Position numbers and translations under genes: made by a program. Positions 54,831-63,756 of a stretch of DNA of 64,000 bases are shown here, piece by piece. The notes below the pieces were generated by a model. That model worked only from the letters and a program-made list of their open reading frames with translations. It was not told the origin of the DNA and did no database searches. Source of the DNA: Sulfurovum zhangzhouensis (GTDB lineage: Bacteria; Campylobacterota; Campylobacteria; Campylobacterales; Sulfurovaceae). The stretch spans positions 213,735 to 277,734 of the forward strand of contig NZ_JAQIBD010000003.1 of the NCBI RefSeq assembly GCF_030347965.1, in the 5' to 3' direction. Positions within the stretch are counted from its first letter, which is position 1. Each line of letters begins with the position of its first letter.

Positions 54831-55097
54831 ATGGCACACCATAAATCAGCACAAAAACGTATCATTCAAACTGCAAAAAGAGCAGAAAGAAACAGATACT
54901 ATAGAACAAGAATTAAAAACATCACTAAAGCAGTGGAAAGCGCTGTAGATGCTTCAGACAAAGCAGCTGCAACAGATGCACTTAAAATTGCAAACAAGCA
55001 AATCCACTCAATGGTAAGCAAAGGTTTCATCAAGAAAACTACTGCTGCAAGAAAAGTAAGCCGTCTTCACAAGATGGTAAACGCTATCGAAGCATAA
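54831..55097 (+). CDS. rpsT: 30S ribosomal protein S20
   Basis: An 88-residue basic helical protein beginning [11 protein letters not shown], with the family's N-R-Y-Y-R-T-R-I-K and [16 protein letters not shown] segments. AGAAGGATAG precedes the ATG. It binds 16S rRNA early in assembly. Confidence 0.96.
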   Translation: MAHHKSAQKRIIQTAKRAERNRYYRTRIKNITKAVESAVDASDKAAATDALKIANKQIHSMVSKGFIKKTTAARKVSRLHKMVNAIEA

Positions 55098-55122
55098 TTT
55101 ACGCTTCACTCTTTCTATTATA

Positions 55123-55148
55123 TCAGATTTTCCCTCTGGGAAATCTGA
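55123..55148 (+). terminator. Hairpin between rpsT and prfA
   Basis: TCAGATTT plus CCC pairs with GGG plus AAATCTGA, with one bulged T, around a 3-base loop. It ends 24 bases before the prfA ATG. With no strong U-run it may attenuate or process the rpsT-prfA transcript. Confidence 0.5.
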
Positions 55149-55172
55149 CAATTCCAACACAAAGAACACCCA

Positions 55173-56240
55173 ATGTTCAAAGAAAAACTTCAACCATTTA
55201 TTGACAGACATAAAGAGATATCTCAACAGTTAAGCTCACCTGACATCGCAAGTGATATCAACAGAATGACTGAGCTAAGTAAAGAGCAGGCCGGGCTAAA
55301 TGAACTAGTCGAGAAAGCCAAACTCTATATACAGACTGCTGACTCAATCGAAGAGAACAAAGAACTTATTTACGATCCTGAACTTGGAGATCTTGCAAAA
55401 GAAGAACTTTCAGAGCTTGAGCCAATGCTTCCTAGGCTAGAAGAAGAGATCAAGGTTCTTATGATCCCAAGAGACAAGAACGACGATAAGAATATCTATC
55501 TAGAACTCCGCGCAGGAGCAGGTGGGGATGAGAGTGCCCTTTTTGTTGCAGATGTATTTAGAATGTACACACGCTACGCTGAAATTGTAGGCTGGAAAGT
55601 AGAAATTGTAAGTTCTAGTGACGGTACTGCCGGAGGATACAAAGAATTGATCGCAATGATCAAAGGTGACGGTGTATACTCCAAACTAAAGTATGAAGCA
55701 GGTACACACCGTGTACAACGTGTTCCGGATACAGAAACACAAGGACGTGTTCATACATCTGCTATTACCGTAGCAGTAATTCCTGAGGTTGATGATGTCG
55801 AAGTTGATATCAAACCGAATGAGATCAAAATGGATGTTTACCGATCTAGCGGATGTGGTGGACAGTCAGTCAACACTACGGACTCTGCTGTACGTCTTAC
55901 GCATATTCCTACCGGTATTGTTGTTGCAATCCAGGATGAGAAATCTCAGCATAAAAATAGAGACAAAGCAATGAAGATCCTCAAAGCAAGAGTTTATGAA
56001 GCGGAACTTCAAAAACAGCTTGATGAAACATCTTCTCAGCGTAAACTACAGGTCGGATCTGGTGATCGTTCTGAAAAGATCAGAACATATAACTATCCAC
56101 AAAACAGAATCACAGACCACCGTATCGGTCTTACGATTTATGCACTTGATGATGTAATGAATAACGGTAAACTTAATCTCATTATCGATCCACTGATCGC
56201 ACATGCTCAAGTCGAGGCTATCAAAGAGGCAGGACTGTAA
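55173..56240 (+). CDS. prfA: Peptide chain release factor 1
   Basis: A 355-residue class I release factor with the catalytic G-G-Q in S-G-C-G-G-Q-S-V-N (about 229-231). A P-x-T motif region (R-V-P-D-T-E-T) distinguishes RF1 (PAT/PVT family position) from RF2. It recognises UAA and UAG. The gene follows rpsT. Confidence 0.95.
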   Translation: MFKEKLQPFIDRHKEISQQLSSPDIASDINRMTELSKEQAGLNELVEKAKLYIQTADSIEENKELIYDPELGDLAKEELSELEPMLPRLEEEIKVLMIPRDKNDDKNIYLELRAGAGGDESALFVADVFRMYTRYAEIVGWKVEIVSSSDGTAGGYKELIAMIKGDGVYSKLKYEAGTHRVQRVPDTETQGRVHTSAITVAVIPEVDDVEVDIKPNEIKMDVYRSSGCGGQSVNTTDSAVRLTHIPTGIVVAIQDEKSQHKNRDKAMKILKARVYEAELQKQLDETSSQRKLQVGSGDRSEKIRTYNYPQNRITDHRIGLTIYALDDVMNNGKLNLIIDPLIAHAQVEAIKEAGL

Positions 56241-56289
56241 GTCCACCTCTTTTTCTTTCTTTCTTTATCCTTTAAACCATTTCTTTCTA

Positions 56290-56295
56290 TAATAT
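56290..56295 (+). promoter_or_regulatory. -10 element of the 154-residue unknown gene
   Basis: TATAAT 25 bases upstream of the ATG at 56321. Confidence 0.5.
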
Positions 56296-56320
56296 CATAA
56301 ATTAATACGAAAGTAATGCT

Positions 56321-56785
56321 ATGAAAAATTTTGAAAAACTCACACATGAACATAACCTCAAAGAGATCATAAAGTCTGCCTTTGATATGGATTTTCCTAT
56401 CTCAGGGGGATGGGGATACACCCTAGAAGAAGCTACTGTTGTCAATGATCTCCGGGACATTCCTCTTACCCAGTTTGAACACACCTTTGCCTCCATGCGT
56501 GCCTATGGCGAAATGAATATGGCACTACCGGAAAATCAAAGATACGGTAGTATTAATGTAAATGAACGCCATAGAGAAAAAGTGATTCATGATAATAAGA
56601 CATACGAAAAGATCACTTATGAGATTAGTGCCATGAAAGAAAGCGTTTATGCTACCCTTATTGATGAATATAAAGAAGGTTACGGCAAGGAAGGGTTCGA
56701 TATCGAAGATCACTTTCAAAAGCGAAGAGAAAGCACTTTAAAAAGAGAAGTAATACACTGGTTTGATATTACTCAGATTATATAG
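56321..56785 (+). CDS. Unknown cytoplasmic protein of 154 residues
   Basis: No signal peptide or membrane helix. The sequence is mixed alpha/beta with G-G-W-G-Y-T near 29, a run of acidic and basic residues and H-W-F-D-I-T at the C-terminus. Its own promoter and start are clear, but I do not recognise the family. It converges on soxZ, from which it is separated by a hairpin. Confidence 0.75.
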   Translation: MKNFEKLTHEHNLKEIIKSAFDMDFPISGGWGYTLEEATVVNDLRDIPLTQFEHTFASMRAYGEMNMALPENQRYGSINVNERHREKVIHDNKTYEKITYEISAMKESVYATLIDEYKEGYGKEGFDIEDHFQKRRESTLKREVIHWFDITQII

Positions 56786-56833
56786 ACATAAAACAACTAC
56801 AGTATTGTAATTCTGTCATATCTATAATCTCTC

Positions 56834-56850
56834 CTGACCAAAATGGTCAG
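56834..56850 (-). terminator. Hairpin downstream of soxZ
   Basis: CTGACCA (56834-56840)-AAA-TGGTCAG (56844-56850), 11 bases past the soxZ stop on the minus strand, with weak TCTC/GAGA extension. Probable 3' end of the sox operon. Confidence 0.55.
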
Positions 56851-56861
56851 TGAGAATAAAA

Positions 56862-57179
56862 TTACTTAAGACCTTTGATCTCTTTATCTTCAGTAACAGT
56901 TTGTCCAGAAAGATCAGTCCAAGTCATCTCAAGCTTGTCACCAGCCTTCAATCCTTCAGCACTGAATGCGAATTGGATCAGTGGGTTCTTTGAAAGAAAC
57001 TGACTTGAAGACATATCAAGTACTACTTTACCACCTGCTTTTGCAGTAATGTGTGTAATGAAGTTTGCTTCTTTACCTTTTGCTTTTGCTTGATCGTATG
57101 TAAGCATATCGTGTTTAATCATTACTTTTGATTTTACAACACTACCTTTTGCTGCTGCTTTAATTTTCATATTTGCCAT
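56862..57179 (-). CDS. soxZ: Thiosulfate-oxidation carrier subunit SoxZ
   Basis: A 105-residue Ig-like protein. It has the SoxZ landmarks M-I-K-H-D-M and F-I-T-H-I-T-A-K-A-G-G-K-V-V (about 40-53), and the S-Q-F-L-S-K-N-P near 60. It has no signal peptide and is exported with SoxY through the Tat system. It forms SoxYZ, whose SoxY subunit carries the sulfur substrate. It is last in soxC-D-Y-Z. Confidence 0.92.
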   Translation of the reverse strand: MANMKIKAAAKGSVVKSKVMIKHDMLTYDQAKAKGKEANFITHITAKAGGKVVLDMSSSQFLSKNPLIQFAFSAEGLKAGDKLEMTWTDLSGQTVTEDKEIKGLK

Positions 57180-57232
57180 AGGTTATCCTTTATTCTATTT
57201 CTGCTCTAACTATCTATACTATTGGATGAAGA

Positions 57233-57673
57233 TTAACCTTCACATCCACCAAGTGCAACTTCTAGTGACTGTTTACCAATGTAGAACTTACCATCTTTAC
57301 CCTCTACAACTACAGTGATAGTACCACTAGCTTTCATCTTGATATTTATGTAAAAATCAATAACTGAAGGCTCATCAAATACCGCTACTGCAGATTCAGG
57401 GTTCGCATCCTGGAACAATGCTACAGTTTTTGCTGGGATATCAGACTTGAATTTTACTGGCACTGCACCACCGTTTGATGCAACTTTTGGTAGTTGAATT
57501 TTGATACCCTCTTCTATTGGTGTGATTTTACCGTAAAGTGCTTCAATTGCAGGCTCCACTTTGTGTGCAGTCCATACATCTGGCTTCTCTTGTCTAAAAT
57601 CTTTTGCACTAAGTGCCACTGGTAGTACAGCTGCAGCTGTCAAACCTAAACCTAAAAATTTTCTTCTTTCCAT
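57233..57673 (-). CDS. soxY: Sulfur-carrier SoxY
   Basis: A 146-residue protein. The ATG at 57673 is used because AAAGGA lies 6 bases upstream; an ATG five codons earlier has less support. A Tat signal (R-R-K-F-L-G, about 3-8) is followed by an Ig-like domain and a C-terminal G-G-C-E-G with the substrate-carrying cysteine. The usual ending is G-G-C-G-G, so the residue after Cys is unusual here. Sulfur intermediates of thiosulfate oxidation are bound to this cysteine. Confidence 0.92.
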   Translation of the reverse strand: MERRKFLGLGLTAAAVLPVALSAKDFRQEKPDVWTAHKVEPAIEALYGKITPIEEGIKIQLPKVASNGGAVPVKFKSDIPAKTVALFQDANPESAVAVFDEPSVIDFYINIKMKASGTITVVVEGKDGKFYIGKQSLEVALGGCEG

Positions 57674-57765
57674 TTGAATTCCTTTCATTCATTCTGCAAG
57701 CCAAAATGGGCTAGCATCTTAGATAATATTACTATTTAATCGTGAAGTAATAGTGTAAAGCACTA

Positions 57766-58899
57766 TTACTTTCCTTGACTTACCATATAGTCTACGATCT
57801 CTTTGATCTTATCATCTGGTAATGATGTACCACCTCTTGGAGGCATTGCATTAAGACCGTTGAGTGCATTGTGGTATACTTTATCCATACCTTTGCTTGT
57901 AACAGCCTCCCAAGCTTTCTTATCACCTACCATTGGCGCACCCATTGCATCTGTAGCATGACAAACTGCACAGCTTGCTTCATACTCTTTTTTACCAGGC
58001 ATTTCTGCTTCACCTTCTTTTTTAGCAGGCATAGATCTTTCAGTAGAAAGTTCTGGAGAATAAGCACTGATTCCTGCACCTTGAATTCTAGCAATTACCG
58101 GTTCACCGTCAAAACAGTTTTTCATACATCTTGTGCCGTTACCGTAGTTACTGAAATCATTGAAGTAAGCTCTTACATTCTCTAGTCCGTCTTTACCGTC
58201 GATCTTAGGCTCAAACCCATCTTCGTTTGGCATTTTAAGCTTCAAGAACTTCTCTCTGTCAAGTACATACTCATCATCAAGCTCTTCACCGTCGATTGTC
58301 AACTCATTGATAGAGATGATATACGCAACAATCGCATATACTTCATCATTAGTCAAACTCATCGGTGCTGGGTGAGGCATACCTGTTTTTACATACCACC
58401 ATAGTGTACTTGCTTTTGGCCAGTAAGATCCGAATACACGGTTAGGTGCATCTACTGCAGCGCTTGTTCTTTGATTCTTGAGAGATTTTACACCTTCGTA
58501 TGCGTTCCCTTTTGCAAGTGCCGGATATCCTGCACCACCTGCACCAAAGTCAAAGTGACATGATGCACATTTCTCTTCATACAATGCATCACCATCTTCT
58601 ACAGAACCGCTACCTTCAGGAAGGCCTGTTCCATCAGGCATTACATCGATATTCCATGCTTTGATTTCATTCTCAGTAGGTTTTCTACCGAATGCAAATC
58701 CGCCTTTACCTGCTTTCTCATTTACATAGTAAGAAGAAGTTTTCCCGTTTACTACAGGATAAGTAGCACCACCGTCAATTACTTTCTTACCGTTTGCATA
58801 TGTGCGAGAAGTTGTTTTATCTCCCGCTACTGCAGCAGAAGTAGCTGCAGATACAACTAGTGCTGCTGATAGTAATAATTTATGATAAGACTTGAACAT
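57766..58899 (-). CDS. soxD: Diheme cytochrome c subunit SoxD of sulfane dehydrogenase
   Basis: A 377-residue exported cytochrome with a signal peptide (about 1-25, ending A-V-A-G). Two heme c motifs are present: C-A-S-C-H (about 111) and C-A-V-C-H (about 309), each with downstream methionines for axial ligation. In the SoxCD enzyme SoxD takes electrons from the molybdenum subunit. Its 5' end overlaps soxC by 20 bases. Confidence 0.9.
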   Translation of the reverse strand: MFKSYHKLLLSAALVVSAATSAAVAGDKTTSRTYANGKKVIDGGATYPVVNGKTSSYYVNEKAGKGGFAFGRKPTENEIKAWNIDVMPDGTGLPEGSGSVEDGDALYEEKCASCHFDFGAGGAGYPALAKGNAYEGVKSLKNQRTSAAVDAPNRVFGSYWPKASTLWWYVKTGMPHPAPMSLTNDEVYAIVAYIISINELTIDGEELDDEYVLDREKFLKLKMPNEDGFEPKIDGKDGLENVRAYFNDFSNYGNGTRCMKNCFDGEPVIARIQGAGISAYSPELSTERSMPAKKEGEAEMPGKKEYEASCAVCHATDAMGAPMVGDKKAWEAVTSKGMDKVYHNALNGLNAMPPRGGTSLPDDKIKEIVDYMVSQGK

Positions 58900-60199
58900 T
58901 GTTCACCTCTCCTTTCGCTGTAACTTCCCAGATATGTGTAGCATTTCTATGATACACAGACTCAATTCCCATAACTGCTCTTTCCTGCTTAACGCTTGGT
59001 TGAATATGACCAGCATCATCTCTTGCACGGCTTCCAAGAAGTAATGGTTTACCTTCATATTTATACATAAAACTGAATCTTGTCCATGCTTTTGGCAATA
59101 CAAGACCTTTAAGACTTGCTTCTACCCAGTTCTTACCACCATCAAATGTGATATCTACACCTTCGACAGTACCGTGACCACTCCATGCTAGACCTTGAAT
59201 TTCAACTAGATCACCTTTTTTAAGATCTTTCCAATCATATTCTGGACATGGAGAAGTGATGATAGAGTTAACTTCATTAGCATAGAAATGTTGGATAGCT
59301 TTTCCACTTGGTTTCAATGCTGTATATTTTGCTGTCTCTTCTTTAGCATAGAACGGCTCATCAGCAAACTCAAGTCTGCATAGCCATTTTACACAAAGGT
59401 TACCTTCCCAACCTGGAACAAGTAGTCTGATTGGATAACCTTGCTCAGGACGTAGTGCTTCACCATTCTGAGCCCAAACAACCATAGCATCATCAAGTAC
59501 TTTATCAATTGGTACAGTTCTACCCATGTGAGAGTTGTCTGCACCTTCAGCCAACATCCATCTTGCATTTGGCTTCAATCCAAGATCTTTAAGAATATCT
59601 TTGATGTATACACCAGTCCATTCAGCACAACTCATCATACCTTTTGCAAATTGAGTCGATGGGAACTGTGGATTTCTCCACTCTGGACCACCGTTTGCCG
59701 GACACTCAATAAAGTGAATTCTACTTACACTTGGGTATCTTTTTAGTTCGTTCATAGTAAGTACTAGTGGCTTATCAACAAGTCCATGGATCATCAAACG
59801 GTGTTCGTTTGGATCGATCTCTGCTGTACCACCATGGCTACGGCTAAAGAATAGTCCGTTTGGTGTGATAATACCATTGAGCTCATGAATCGGACACATT
59901 GCGATTGATGCATACCAGTTTCCTGATGAAAGAAGCTCTGTATTTCTTCTTGTAACATTATGCTCATATGGAGATGGTTGTCCATACAGGTTGTGAGTTA
60001 CAGGATAACCAAATGTTGTACCCCATGGTTTCTCTTCGACGATCGCTGGATCATCTTTTGTATTAGATGCGTTAATTTTTACCGGCGCCATGACACTTGC
60101 CGCTGCAAGTGCACTTACAGAATACGCCGCAGTCTTCCTAAAAAAGTCTCTTCTCTCTGACTGGATTTCAGTTTGAGAAGCATTACTTATCTTAGTCAT
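58880..60199 (-). CDS. soxC: Sulfane dehydrogenase molybdenum subunit SoxC
   Basis: A 439-residue sulfite-oxidase-family protein. The Tat signal R-R-D-F-F-R-K (about 16-22) precedes the mature region. Moco-domain landmarks are F-F-S-R-S-H-G-G, H-F-I-E-C-P-A-N-G-G (the Cys Mo ligand, near residue 170) and W-E-G-N-L-C-V-K-W. The C-terminal dimerisation domain includes W-S-G-H-G-T-V-E-G-V. SoxCD oxidises the SoxY-bound sulfane sulfur. AAGGAGG precedes the ATG. Confidence 0.93.
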   Translation of the reverse strand: MTKISNASQTEIQSERRDFFRKTAAYSVSALAAASVMAPVKINASNTKDDPAIVEEKPWGTTFGYPVTHNLYGQPSPYEHNVTRRNTELLSSGNWYASIAMCPIHELNGIITPNGLFFSRSHGGTAEIDPNEHRLMIHGLVDKPLVLTMNELKRYPSVSRIHFIECPANGGPEWRNPQFPSTQFAKGMMSCAEWTGVYIKDILKDLGLKPNARWMLAEGADNSHMGRTVPIDKVLDDAMVVWAQNGEALRPEQGYPIRLLVPGWEGNLCVKWLCRLEFADEPFYAKEETAKYTALKPSGKAIQHFYANEVNSIITSPCPEYDWKDLKKGDLVEIQGLAWSGHGTVEGVDITFDGGKNWVEASLKGLVLPKAWTRFSFMYKYEGKPLLLGSRARDDAGHIQPSVKQERAVMGIESVYHRNATHIWEVTAKGEVNNVQVLS

Positions 60200-60267
60200 A
60201 TAACCTCCTTATAGTAGTTAACAGTACTCGTTTTTTAGTTTATATAATAGAATCACTATTGCCACCG

Positions 60268-60297
60268 ATTGTATTAGAAATTAAATTAAAATGTCAA
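60268..60297 (-). promoter_or_regulatory. Promoter of soxCDYZ
   Basis: TTGACA (60297-60292) and TACAAT (60273-60268) on the minus strand with an 18-base spacer, about 69 bases before the soxC ATG. It lies in the 336-base soxC-MOSC gap, which contains no gene but has a mirrored promoter for the MOSC gene. Confidence 0.65.
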
Positions 60298-60354
60298 GAA
60301 ATTTTATAAAGAATTACCTATATACACATATATCACACAATTTTCTACAAATTC

Positions 60355-60384
60355 TTGACAATTATAATTTTTAATCAATAAAAT
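60355..60384 (+). promoter_or_regulatory. Divergent promoter toward the MOSC gene
   Basis: TTGACA (60355-60360) and TAAAAT (60379-60384), spacer 18. It mirrors the soxC promoter, since the A-A-A-T-T-C-T-T-G-A-C-A block is repeated inverted at 60292 (T-G-T-C-A-A-G-A-A-A-T-T-T). A second extended -10 (TAAAAT, 60496-60501) lies closer to the gene. Confidence 0.5.
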
Positions 60385-60495
60385 ACACCGTTTTAATCAT
60401 TATAATATATCACTATTATGTTAACGCGTGATATTTTACTTTATGATTACTTATAATTTATTAATAATTGTCACAATTAAATTCATCAATTATGT

Positions 60496-60501
60496 TAAAA
60501 T
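60496..60501 (+). promoter_or_regulatory. Proximal extended -10 of the MOSC gene
   Basis: TAAAAT preceded by TATGT, 34 bases before the ATG at 60536. Confidence 0.45.
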
Positions 60502-60535
60502 ACATTTACAATACTTTTCAATAATTAGGATAATC

Positions 60536-60982
60536 ATGCAATCAACCAAAGTAGGAAAAGTGATCGCGTTATTTATATCAACATTTGATAGTAAAGAACC
60601 TATAGCAAGAAATGAACTTCAAGTAGATGAAAAAGGTATTTTACTTGATAAACATTATGACAAAGATATTGATCGTTCTATATTAGTGACGTCATTGGAT
60701 AGCTACATGCTAGTCGAACGAGAGGGTATAGAAATTGAATATAGTGCATTGGGGGAGAATCTACTCATTAATTACAATCCATACAAACTTCCGGTAGGTT
60801 CACAATTACAAATAGGTAGTGCTATTGTTGAGATTAGTCAGGACTGCACGATGTGTGGTCACCTCTCAGCTATTGATCCAAGAGTACCAAAACTTCTGAA
60901 AAACGATAGAGGGATTTTTGTTAAAGTAGTAAAGCAGGGATGGATAAAAGAGAAAGATGAGATCTTTCTTTTGGGATCTTAA
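60536..60982 (+). CDS. MOSC-domain protein
   Basis: A 148-residue protein from the ATG at 60536 (AGGA 7 bases upstream); the longer in-frame extension is promoter sequence. The MOSC core shows I-A-R-N-E-L-Q-V-D-E-K-G-I, Y-S-A-L-G-E-N-L-L-I-N-Y and a cysteine motif D-C-T-M-C-G-H-L (about 104). MOSC domains bind Moco or transfer sulfur through a cysteine. Its divergent position beside the molybdenum enzyme SoxC suggests a role in Moco handling (inference). Confidence 0.83.
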   Translation: MQSTKVGKVIALFISTFDSKEPIARNELQVDEKGILLDKHYDKDIDRSILVTSLDSYMLVEREGIEIEYSALGENLLINYNPYKLPVGSQLQIGSAIVEISQDCTMCGHLSAIDPRVPKLLKNDRGIFVKVVKQGWIKEKDEIFLLGS

Positions 60983-61031
60983 GTAACGTTATTTTTTCTG
61001 ATAATAAAGAAGGAATAGAGAGTGTTAAGAC

Positions 61032-61053
61032 TGGCCCGGATTAACCCGGGCCA
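61032..61053 (-). terminator. GC-rich terminator between the MOSC and DUF302 genes
   Basis: TGGCCCGG (61032-61039) pairs perfectly with CCGGGCCA (61046-61053) around a 6-base loop, 11 bases past the DUF302 stop. It stands between convergent genes and probably serves both. Confidence 0.65.
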
Positions 61054-61064
61054 ACGAAATAGAA

Positions 61065-62003
61065 TTATTTCTTGATAGTAGCTAAGATCTTTTCGAATCT
61101 TGATTGAGCATCAAGCAATACATCAATTGATGGTTTGTCAGTGATATTCAATGCATCAATCCACTTATGAACATTTGGGAATGCAACATGGATTGTTTTC
61201 TCCCCTCTCTTTTGATACATATATGCTGAACATGGAGCAAATGCACCAGCCTCTGGATGAAGTTTTGCTACTTCGTAGATCACGGCAATCTTACAGATTG
61301 AGTAAACATCATAGAAGTAGAACCACTCTTTGTCATTCTCTTCAAAATCATAGTTAAGGTCAGTAAATCCAGCCATAACGAATCCGTGTGGTGCTAGCTC
61401 ACCTTCAAATCCCATTTGATAGTTATCTTTTGACTCTTCCCAGTCATCACCGTCTTGTTCGAATGCTACACGTGTAATGAAATCATGTTTTTCATTTTTC
61501 ATTTCATAAGGAAGTGTGATAAACTTACCGTTTGGCATAGCCGCTTTAAGTGCTTCTTCTACTTTTTTACCATAAGCGATAATGTGTTCATTGTCTTCAG
61601 GAACACCCATAATTCTTGCCATTGCATGTGGAGCGATAGAAGATACTGAGATAGTGTTATCACCTTTTTTTGTATAGATAGACATACTCATTGGAGTAAA
61701 GAGTCCGATTTCAGGATACTGCTCTGCCAACGCCAATGCTGTATCTTTTCTATAGACAACTGCTAGGTTATATACATCAAATGAAGTCTCGTTAAAGTCT
61801 CTCATAAATGGTGCATTCATATTGTTGTTTGCAGCGATAATAAATCCTGCTCCTTTAAACGCTTCTTCAATTGTTGCTGGAGTGATCTTCTTGTCAGCAT
61901 TATCTGATACAAAAACTCTCACATCATGTTTTGCTGCATCTGCAGCCATCAAACCTGCTGTCAATAGCATTACGACAGCAAAAAATTTTGCCATTAGTTT
62001 CAT
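61065..62003 (-). CDS. Periplasmic protein with two DUF302 domains
   Basis: A 312-residue protein from the ATG at 62003 (AAAAGGA upstream). A signal peptide (about 1-21) precedes two homologous halves, recognisable by paired Y-R-K-D/Y-S-I-C-K, A-L-A-E-Q-Y-P-E-I-G-L-F-T-P/A-K-L-H-P-E-A-G-A-F-A-P and S-I-Y-T-K-K-G/A-Y-M-Y-Q-K-R-G segments. A sequon D-F-N-E-T is present. The function of DUF302 is unsettled; it is often linked to sulfur or heme metabolism. It follows the porin-like gene in the same direction. Confidence 0.83.
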   Translation of the reverse strand: MKLMAKFFAVVMLLTAGLMAADAAKHDVRVFVSDNADKKITPATIEEAFKGAGFIIAANNNMNAPFMRDFNETSFDVYNLAVVYRKDTALALAEQYPEIGLFTPMSMSIYTKKGDNTISVSSIAPHAMARIMGVPEDNEHIIAYGKKVEEALKAAMPNGKFITLPYEMKNEKHDFITRVAFEQDGDDWEESKDNYQMGFEGELAPHGFVMAGFTDLNYDFEENDKEWFYFYDVYSICKIAVIYEVAKLHPEAGAFAPCSAYMYQKRGEKTIHVAFPNVHKWIDALNITDKPSIDVLLDAQSRFEKILATIKK

Positions 62004-62127
62004 TGTGTTCCTTTTCATTTTTGCTAATTATAACTCAATTTTTTTAATACATAGAACAATTTTCTATAAATATAAATATAAAAGATAAATGTAGAAGAAT
62101 TGTGAAAAAAAGAGTCGAGTTAGGTAT

Positions 62128-62153
62128 AACAAAGGGAAGAGACTCCCTTTGTT
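62128..62153 (-). terminator. Terminator of the DUF3373 porin-like gene
   Basis: A 10-base stem AACAAAGGGA (62128-62137) and TCCCTTTGTT (62144-62153) with a 6-base loop, about 10 bases past the stop of the porin-like gene on the minus strand. Confidence 0.7.
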
Positions 62154-62162
62154 TGATAAAAA

Positions 62163-63710
62163 TTAGTATCTATATCTGATGTAGAATCTAATGTCTTGTG
62201 CTTTGTCAACAATACCAGGAACCATTGCTTGCGCTGTTGGATCACCCATTGCTGCAGCTGCTTTTAGATCATCGATTTTCATAGAATATCCACCATCACC
62301 GTAGAATCCTGCGCTTCCTGTATAATCATAATCAATTGCAACATATCTAAGTTGTGCACTTAGTGCTTCAGTCAATTGGTATGTATAGTTAACTTCATAT
62401 GCATCACCACGTGCAGCAAGTTTAGAACCGATCATAGTATCTTCACCTTGTGTAAATGGCTTCCAGTATTTACTTCCGTGGTTATACTCTAGACCAAGTT
62501 TACCATCAAGAACCGGTAGATATGTACCGAACCAGTAAGATGTACCACTTTCTTTATCCATACTACCTAACATGCTCTCAACTGGGATAGTCATACCATC
62601 ATATGGACCACCATCAAAGTATCTGTCATTTCCAACACCTGGCTCAGATTTAGACCAAGCAAATGAACCGAATACTTTTACACCTGAGAAATAACCATCA
62701 TCAGTAATACCATCAATTAGACCAGAAATAGCCGCACCTAGCATATCACCTGTGTTTACAAAGCTCATTGATGATGGATCTGGCATATACGTCATATAAG
62801 TTGGGTTCCATACCATTGTACCTGCTGCAAAACCTGGTACATCAAATGCTTTATATGCTGTAGTTTTAACGATGTATTGACCATCATTATATGGTTCAAA
62901 AATGAATCCTGCCAATGCTACATCATCAAGAGCAGCATCATCATTAGCATATGCTGCACCATCCATTCTACTGAACAATGGAGCTGCATTTGTAGAACCT
63001 TGTCCCATACATAGCTTGAAGCTCATACCTGGTACACCAGTTACTCCTGAAAGGTCAAGTTTTGAACTTAGACCATCAAATTCAACGTTAATTACGTGTC
63101 CAAGTGGTGAAAGAGCTGGATCATCTTGACTTAGGTTAGCTAGGAAACCATTTGTTGATGGTCTTCTACCTACCGAGAAAGTCCATGGCATACCTGTACC
63201 AAATGCATCATCACCAAGGTAAAGCCAGTATGCTTGTCTTACTTTCAATGTACCGTTGCTCAATGCTTCATTTGTAACCCAGTCAAATGTATCCATACCT
63301 GTACCACGCATACCAAATGGAGAAGTTAAAGGATTACCAGTTGCACCCATGTCAGCACCAAATGCTTTATTCATAGAAAGTTGACCTTTGAAGATATTCT
63401 TGCTATCTGCAGCATACTCCATATTTAGCCAAAGTCTCAAAGCCATAAGGTCATTTTTACCTTCTTCTCTTCCATCAGCCATGTCATAGTTGATATTATC
63501 GATTGAAGTTCTTACATCAACTCCCCATTTGATGTTATCGCCAGCATCGTGAGCTTTTACTTCATTGATCTTTTTATTTTGTTTTTTAAGATCTTTTTTT
63601 AGTTTTGCCAATTCAGTCTCAAGATCATTGATTTTGTCATTGATTGAACTAGCGTTAACGCTTGTCAATGCCATTGCAGTAACAAGAGAAGCCGTTAAAA
63701 TTTTTTTCAT
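62163..63710 (-). CDS. DUF3373-family outer-membrane porin-like protein
   Basis: A 515-residue protein. A signal peptide (about 1-20, ending V-N-A) is followed by a coiled coil (about 24-52, K-I-N-D-L-E-T-E-L-A-K-L-K-K-D-L) and a long beta-rich barrel region. The C-terminal residues F-Y-I-R-Y-R-Y end in an aromatic, as for BAM-inserted barrels. The coiled coil plus barrel layout is that of DUF3373 proteins in Campylobacterota. AAGGAG precedes the ATG. Confidence 0.8.
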   Translation of the reverse strand: MKKILTASLVTAMALTSVNASSINDKINDLETELAKLKKDLKKQNKKINEVKAHDAGDNIKWGVDVRTSIDNINYDMADGREEGKNDLMALRLWLNMEYAADSKNIFKGQLSMNKAFGADMGATGNPLTSPFGMRGTGMDTFDWVTNEALSNGTLKVRQAYWLYLGDDAFGTGMPWTFSVGRRPSTNGFLANLSQDDPALSPLGHVINVEFDGLSSKLDLSGVTGVPGMSFKLCMGQGSTNAAPLFSRMDGAAYANDDAALDDVALAGFIFEPYNDGQYIVKTTAYKAFDVPGFAAGTMVWNPTYMTYMPDPSSMSFVNTGDMLGAAISGLIDGITDDGYFSGVKVFGSFAWSKSEPGVGNDRYFDGGPYDGMTIPVESMLGSMDKESGTSYWFGTYLPVLDGKLGLEYNHGSKYWKPFTQGEDTMIGSKLAARGDAYEVNYTYQLTEALSAQLRYVAIDYDYTGSAGFYGDGGYSMKIDDLKAAAAMGDPTAQAMVPGIVDKAQDIRFYIRYRY

Positions 63711-63750
63711 GTTTACTCCTTAGTTATATTTGTCCAAAACATGTGCCCAT

Positions 63751-63756
63751 ATCTTA
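63751..63756 (-). promoter_or_regulatory. Candidate -10 element of the porin-like gene
   Basis: TAAGAT on the minus strand, 40 bases before the ATG. The rest of 63711-64000 is AT-rich and I find no gene in it. Confidence 0.35.
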
